Below, one piece after another: positions 12,755-15,208 of a stretch of DNA of 15,208 bases. The DNA is from Pseudomonas sp. (GTDB lineage Bacteria; Pseudomonadota; Gammaproteobacteria; Pseudomonadales; Pseudomonadaceae), in assembly GCA_003525045.1 (NCBI GenBank), contig DQGF01000284.1, forward strand, positions 517 through 15,724, written 5' to 3'. The position numbers and the translations under genes are program-made. Position 1 is the first letter of the stretch, and each line of letters opens with the position of its first letter. The notes under the pieces were generated by a model, which worked only from the letters and a program-made list of their open reading frames with translations, made no database searches and was not told where the DNA came from.

Positions 12755-15025
12755 TCAAGCCATCAACGGTGGTTCGAACGCCGTGACCGGTGGCAACGCT
12801 TGATCCCACTTCACAATGTCCACCGAAGCGGTTTGTGCCGAACAGCCCTGGGACAGACTCGACGAGCCGATATCGGCCGTAATCATGTTCGGGTTGCCAT
12901 GTTTTTCCAGGCTGTTTCGCTCGCCATGAACCAGCGGATCGAACCAGGCTCCGGTGGCGATTTGCACCACACCGGGGCGGATCCCGTCCGATACAATTAC
13001 CCCGGCCAGAAAGGCGCCGCGCTCGTTGAACACCTTGACCACGTCGCCCTCGACAAGGCCCCGATCACGCGCGTCCACGGGGTTGAGGGTCAGCGGTTCA
13101 CGCTGCCGGATCTTCGAGGAACGGCTGTAAGCGCCGTGATCGTATTGACTGTGCAGGCGGGTTTTCGGTTGGTTCGACAGCAGGTGCAGCGGGAAACGGG
13201 CCAGCGGCTTGTCCAGCCACACCGGATGACCGGGGCAATCGGCATAACCAAAGCTGGCGATGCGTTCGGAAAAGATTTCGATCCGTCCCGAAGGCGTCGG
13301 CAGCGGATTCGCGTCCGGATCTTCGCGGAAGGCTTTGAGCAGGACGGTATCGGTGTCGGGGTAGGCGATTTCGAACAGGCCGTCGCGCCAGAAGCTGTCG
13401 TAGTCCGGCAGTTCGATCCCGTGTTCCTGCGCCCTGCCCCGTGACGCGTCATAGGTAAAGCGCAGCCAGGCTTCAGCGTCGCGACCTTCGGTGAAGGCGT
13501 CGCTGAAACCCAGGCGCTTGGAGATATCCGCCAGGATCGAATAATCATCCCGGGATTCACCCACCGGCTCGATCGCCTTGTGCATCGCGATCATGAAACG
13601 GTCCGAGGCGGAGCTGCCGATATCGTTGCGCTCCAGGGCCGTCGTGGCCGGTAACACGATGTCCGAGTACTTGGCCTGGGCGGTCCAGAACTGCTCATGA
13701 ACGACGATGGTTTCCGGCCGCTTCCAGGCCTCCAGTAGACGGTTGAGATCCTGATGGTGATGGAAGATATTGCCCCCGGCCCAATAGACCAGGCGGATGT
13801 CCGGGTAGTGCAGCTGCTTGCCGTTATAGTCGAAGGGCGCGCCCGGGTTGAGCAGCATGTCGGTGACCCGCGCCACCGGGATGAAATCCTTGACCGGATT
13901 GACCCCTTGGGAAAAGCGCGGCCCGGAAAACGCCTTGCGACCGCTGCCGGTGTTGTTCATGCAGCCATAACCCAGGCCGAAGCCACCACCGGGCAGGCCG
14001 ATCTGCCCGAGCAGCGCGGCCAGGGTCACGGTCATCCAGAACGGCTGCTCGCCGTGCAGCGAACGCTGCAGGGAATAAGCGATATTGATCATGGTCCGCT
14101 GGCTGGCCATCCGCCGCGCCAGTTCAGTGATTTGCTGCGCCGGAATGTCTGTCAGTGCCTGCGCCCACTGCGAGTCTTTTGGCTGGCCGTCGAACTGACC
14201 GAGCAGGTATTCGCGAAACTGCTCAAAGCCGACCGTATAGCGCTGAACGAAGTCCTCGTTGTGCAAGCCTTCGCTGACCAGTACGTAGGACAACGCCATC
14301 ATCAGCGCGGTATCACTGCCGGGGCGAACCGGCAGCCATTGAATGTTTTTCGGCCCGGTCAGGTCGTCGCGCAAGGGACTGACGTTGACGAACTGCACGC
14401 CAGCCTCGGACATCTCTTCCAGCGCACTGGACAACAGATGCTCACTGGCACCACCGGGGCTGGTCTGGGCGTTTTTCGCCGGAAGGCCACCGAAGGCGAC
14501 GAACAGCTCGCAATGCTGCGCCAGGTTTTTCCATGAGGTATGCGCCGCCAGCAGCCAGTCCATGTTGCCGACGATGTGCGGCATCAACACTCGGCCCGCG
14601 CCCAGGCTATAGCTGTCCATGCTAAACACATAGCCGCCGAACAGATTGAGGAAACGGTGCAACTGACTTTGCGCATGGTGGAAACGCCCGGCGCTGCCCC
14701 AGCCGTAGCTACCGCCGAAAATGGCCCGGTTGCCATGCTCGGCCTTGACCCGTTTCAGCTCCCCGGCGACCAGGTCCAGGGCGACCTCCCACGACACTTC
14801 GACAAAGGGCTCCTGGCCACGCAACTCAGGGTGGGAGCCGGGCTCTGCGAGATAACTGCGGCGCACCGCCGGCCGCAGGATCCGCGTCGGCGATGTGATG
14901 GCCTCGGGAATGGACGCACCGATCGGCGACGGATCCGGGTCCCATTCCGCCGGGACCATCGCTTCCAGCTTTCCGTCGACGACCTGCGGGCGGTAGGCCC
15001 CCCAATGCATGGAAGTAAAGCTCAT
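12755..15025 (-). CDS. Molybdopterin S-/N-oxide reductase, BisC/DMSO-reductase family
   Basis: This 756-residue enzyme carries a bis-molybdopterin-guanine-dinucleotide molybdenum centre and belongs with BisC (biotin/methionine sulfoxide reductase), TorA and DorA. Family marks are MHWGAY (6-11), the molybdenum-ligand Ser140 in DSYSLGAGRVLMPHIVG, GGNIFHHHQDLNRL, HSQYDHGAYSR and the C-terminal SSSLSQGCSAQTASV. There is no Tat signal and no N-terminal Fe-S cysteine motif, so it should be cytoplasmic like BisC (about 777 residues). AAGGA about 12 bp upstream supports the ATG at 15025; MHWG at Met6 is a possible alternative. Reducing methionine, biotin or other sulfoxides back to usable sulfur forms fits the neighbourhood. 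Unlike the central-block proteins it has ordinary Met content, so it may be under different control. It converges on the dehydrogenase-fold gene. Confidence 0.87.
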   Translation of the reverse strand: MSFTSMHWGAYRPQVVDGKLEAMVPAEWDPDPSPIGASIPEAITSPTRILRPAVRRSYLAEPGSHPELRGQEPFVEVSWEVALDLVAGELKRVKAEHGNRAIFGGSYGWGSAGRFHHAQSQLHRFLNLFGGYVFSMDSYSLGAGRVLMPHIVGNMDWLLAAHTSWKNLAQHCELFVAFGGLPAKNAQTSPGGASEHLLSSALEEMSEAGVQFVNVSPLRDDLTGPKNIQWLPVRPGSDTALMMALSYVLVSEGLHNEDFVQRYTVGFEQFREYLLGQFDGQPKDSQWAQALTDIPAQQITELARRMASQRTMINIAYSLQRSLHGEQPFWMTVTLAALLGQIGLPGGGFGLGYGCMNNTGSGRKAFSGPRFSQGVNPVKDFIPVARVTDMLLNPGAPFDYNGKQLHYPDIRLVYWAGGNIFHHHQDLNRLLEAWKRPETIVVHEQFWTAQAKYSDIVLPATTALERNDIGSSASDRFMIAMHKAIEPVGESRDDYSILADISKRLGFSDAFTEGRDAEAWLRFTYDASRGRAQEHGIELPDYDSFWRDGLFEIAYPDTDTVLLKAFREDPDANPLPTPSGRIEIFSERIASFGYADCPGHPVWLDKPLARFPLHLLSNQPKTRLHSQYDHGAYSRSSKIRQREPLTLNPVDARDRGLVEGDVVKVFNERGAFLAGVIVSDGIRPGVVQIATGAWFDPLVHGERNSLEKHGNPNMITADIGSSSLSQGCSAQTASVDIVKWDQALPPVTAFEPPLMA

Positions 15026-15060
15026 GGTGTGATGGATTCCTTATGGAAGGTGGGGTCCTT

Positions 15061-15088
15061 TGTGGGAGCGAGCAGGCTCGCTCCCACA
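15061..15088. repeat. REP hairpin upstream of the molybdoenzyme gene
   Basis: TGTGGGAGCGAG and CTCGCTCCCACA form a perfect 12-bp stem around CAGG. It begins 36 bp upstream of the molybdoenzyme start codon, so it lies in or next to that gene's promoter or leader. Confidence 0.75.
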
Positions 15089-15132
15089 TTGGCTCGGTGT
15101 CAGGCGCAAATCTCCCAGACACCAGCCATCCC

Positions 15133-15208
15133 TGTGGGAGCGGGCTTGCTCGCGAAGACGGTGTGTCAGTCGATACATATATTGCCTGATACACCGCCTT
15201 CGCGAGCA
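15133..15208. repeat. REPIN cut by the window edge
   Basis: The left arm (TGTGGGAGCGGGCTTGCTCG then CGAAGACGGTGTGTCAG) is matched by an inverted right arm (CTGATACACCGCCTTCGCGAGCA) that runs off the end. It is the same family as the hairpin at 15061-15088. Confidence 0.75.

Noticed and set aside
12509..13444. A 311-codon plus-strand frame from the REPIN into the molybdoenzyme gene
   Set aside because: It starts inside the repeat and continues antisense to the molybdoenzyme, with no recognisable domain.

Overview
The window looks like part of a chromosome from a Pseudomonas of the fluorescens group. Coding DNA is GC-rich, the gaps are filled with REP/REPIN palindromes typical of that group (TGTGGCGAGGGAGC and TGTGGGAGCGAGC families), and the thiol dioxygenase/rhodanese/LysR trio matches a P. 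aeruginosa locus I know from memory (PA2601-PA2603). There are no tRNA or rRNA genes, CRISPR arrays, transposases or phage genes.

Layout. (1) 1-118: the start of a class II aldolase/adducin-type gene on the minus strand, cut by the window edge. (2) 241-3566: a LysR regulator divergent from a two-gene operon with a 4-bp overlap, coding for a 3-mercaptopropionate/cysteine-type thiol dioxygenase and a four-domain rhodanese. (3) 3670-4539: a TauD-type 2-oxoglutarate dioxygenase. (4) 4794-7268: a TonB-dependent outer-membrane receptor. (5) 7269-7845: a repeat-rich gap ending in an AT-rich promoter region. (6) 7846-10868: a tight operon of a sulfonate-type periplasmic binding protein, an NtaA/SnaA/DszA-type flavin monooxygenase and a thioredoxin-fold peroxiredoxin-like protein. 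(7) 11088-12275: an acyl-CoA-dehydrogenase-fold flavoprotein, with a decayed hydroxyacid-dehydrogenase remnant (12272-12438) overlapping its stop. (8) 12755-15025, minus strand: a BisC/DMSO-reductase-type molybdoenzyme, probably an S-oxide reductase.

Taken together the window reads as an organosulfur scavenging island. The receptor and binding protein would capture a sulfur compound. TauD, the flavin monooxygenase and the dehydrogenase-fold protein could oxidise C-S bonds. The thiol dioxygenase and rhodanese handle thiols, sulfinates and sulfane sulfur, and the molybdoenzyme reduces sulfoxides. Two direct observations support this. The proteins of the central block almost lack Met and Cys (the 824-residue receptor has three Met and no Cys), as expected for proteins made under sulfur starvation. 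An almost identical 20-21 bp element lies just upstream of both tauD-like and the binding-protein gene, suggesting shared control. No ABC permease/ATPase and no flavin reductase is present, so the pathway must borrow these from elsewhere. The substrate cannot be read from the sequence.
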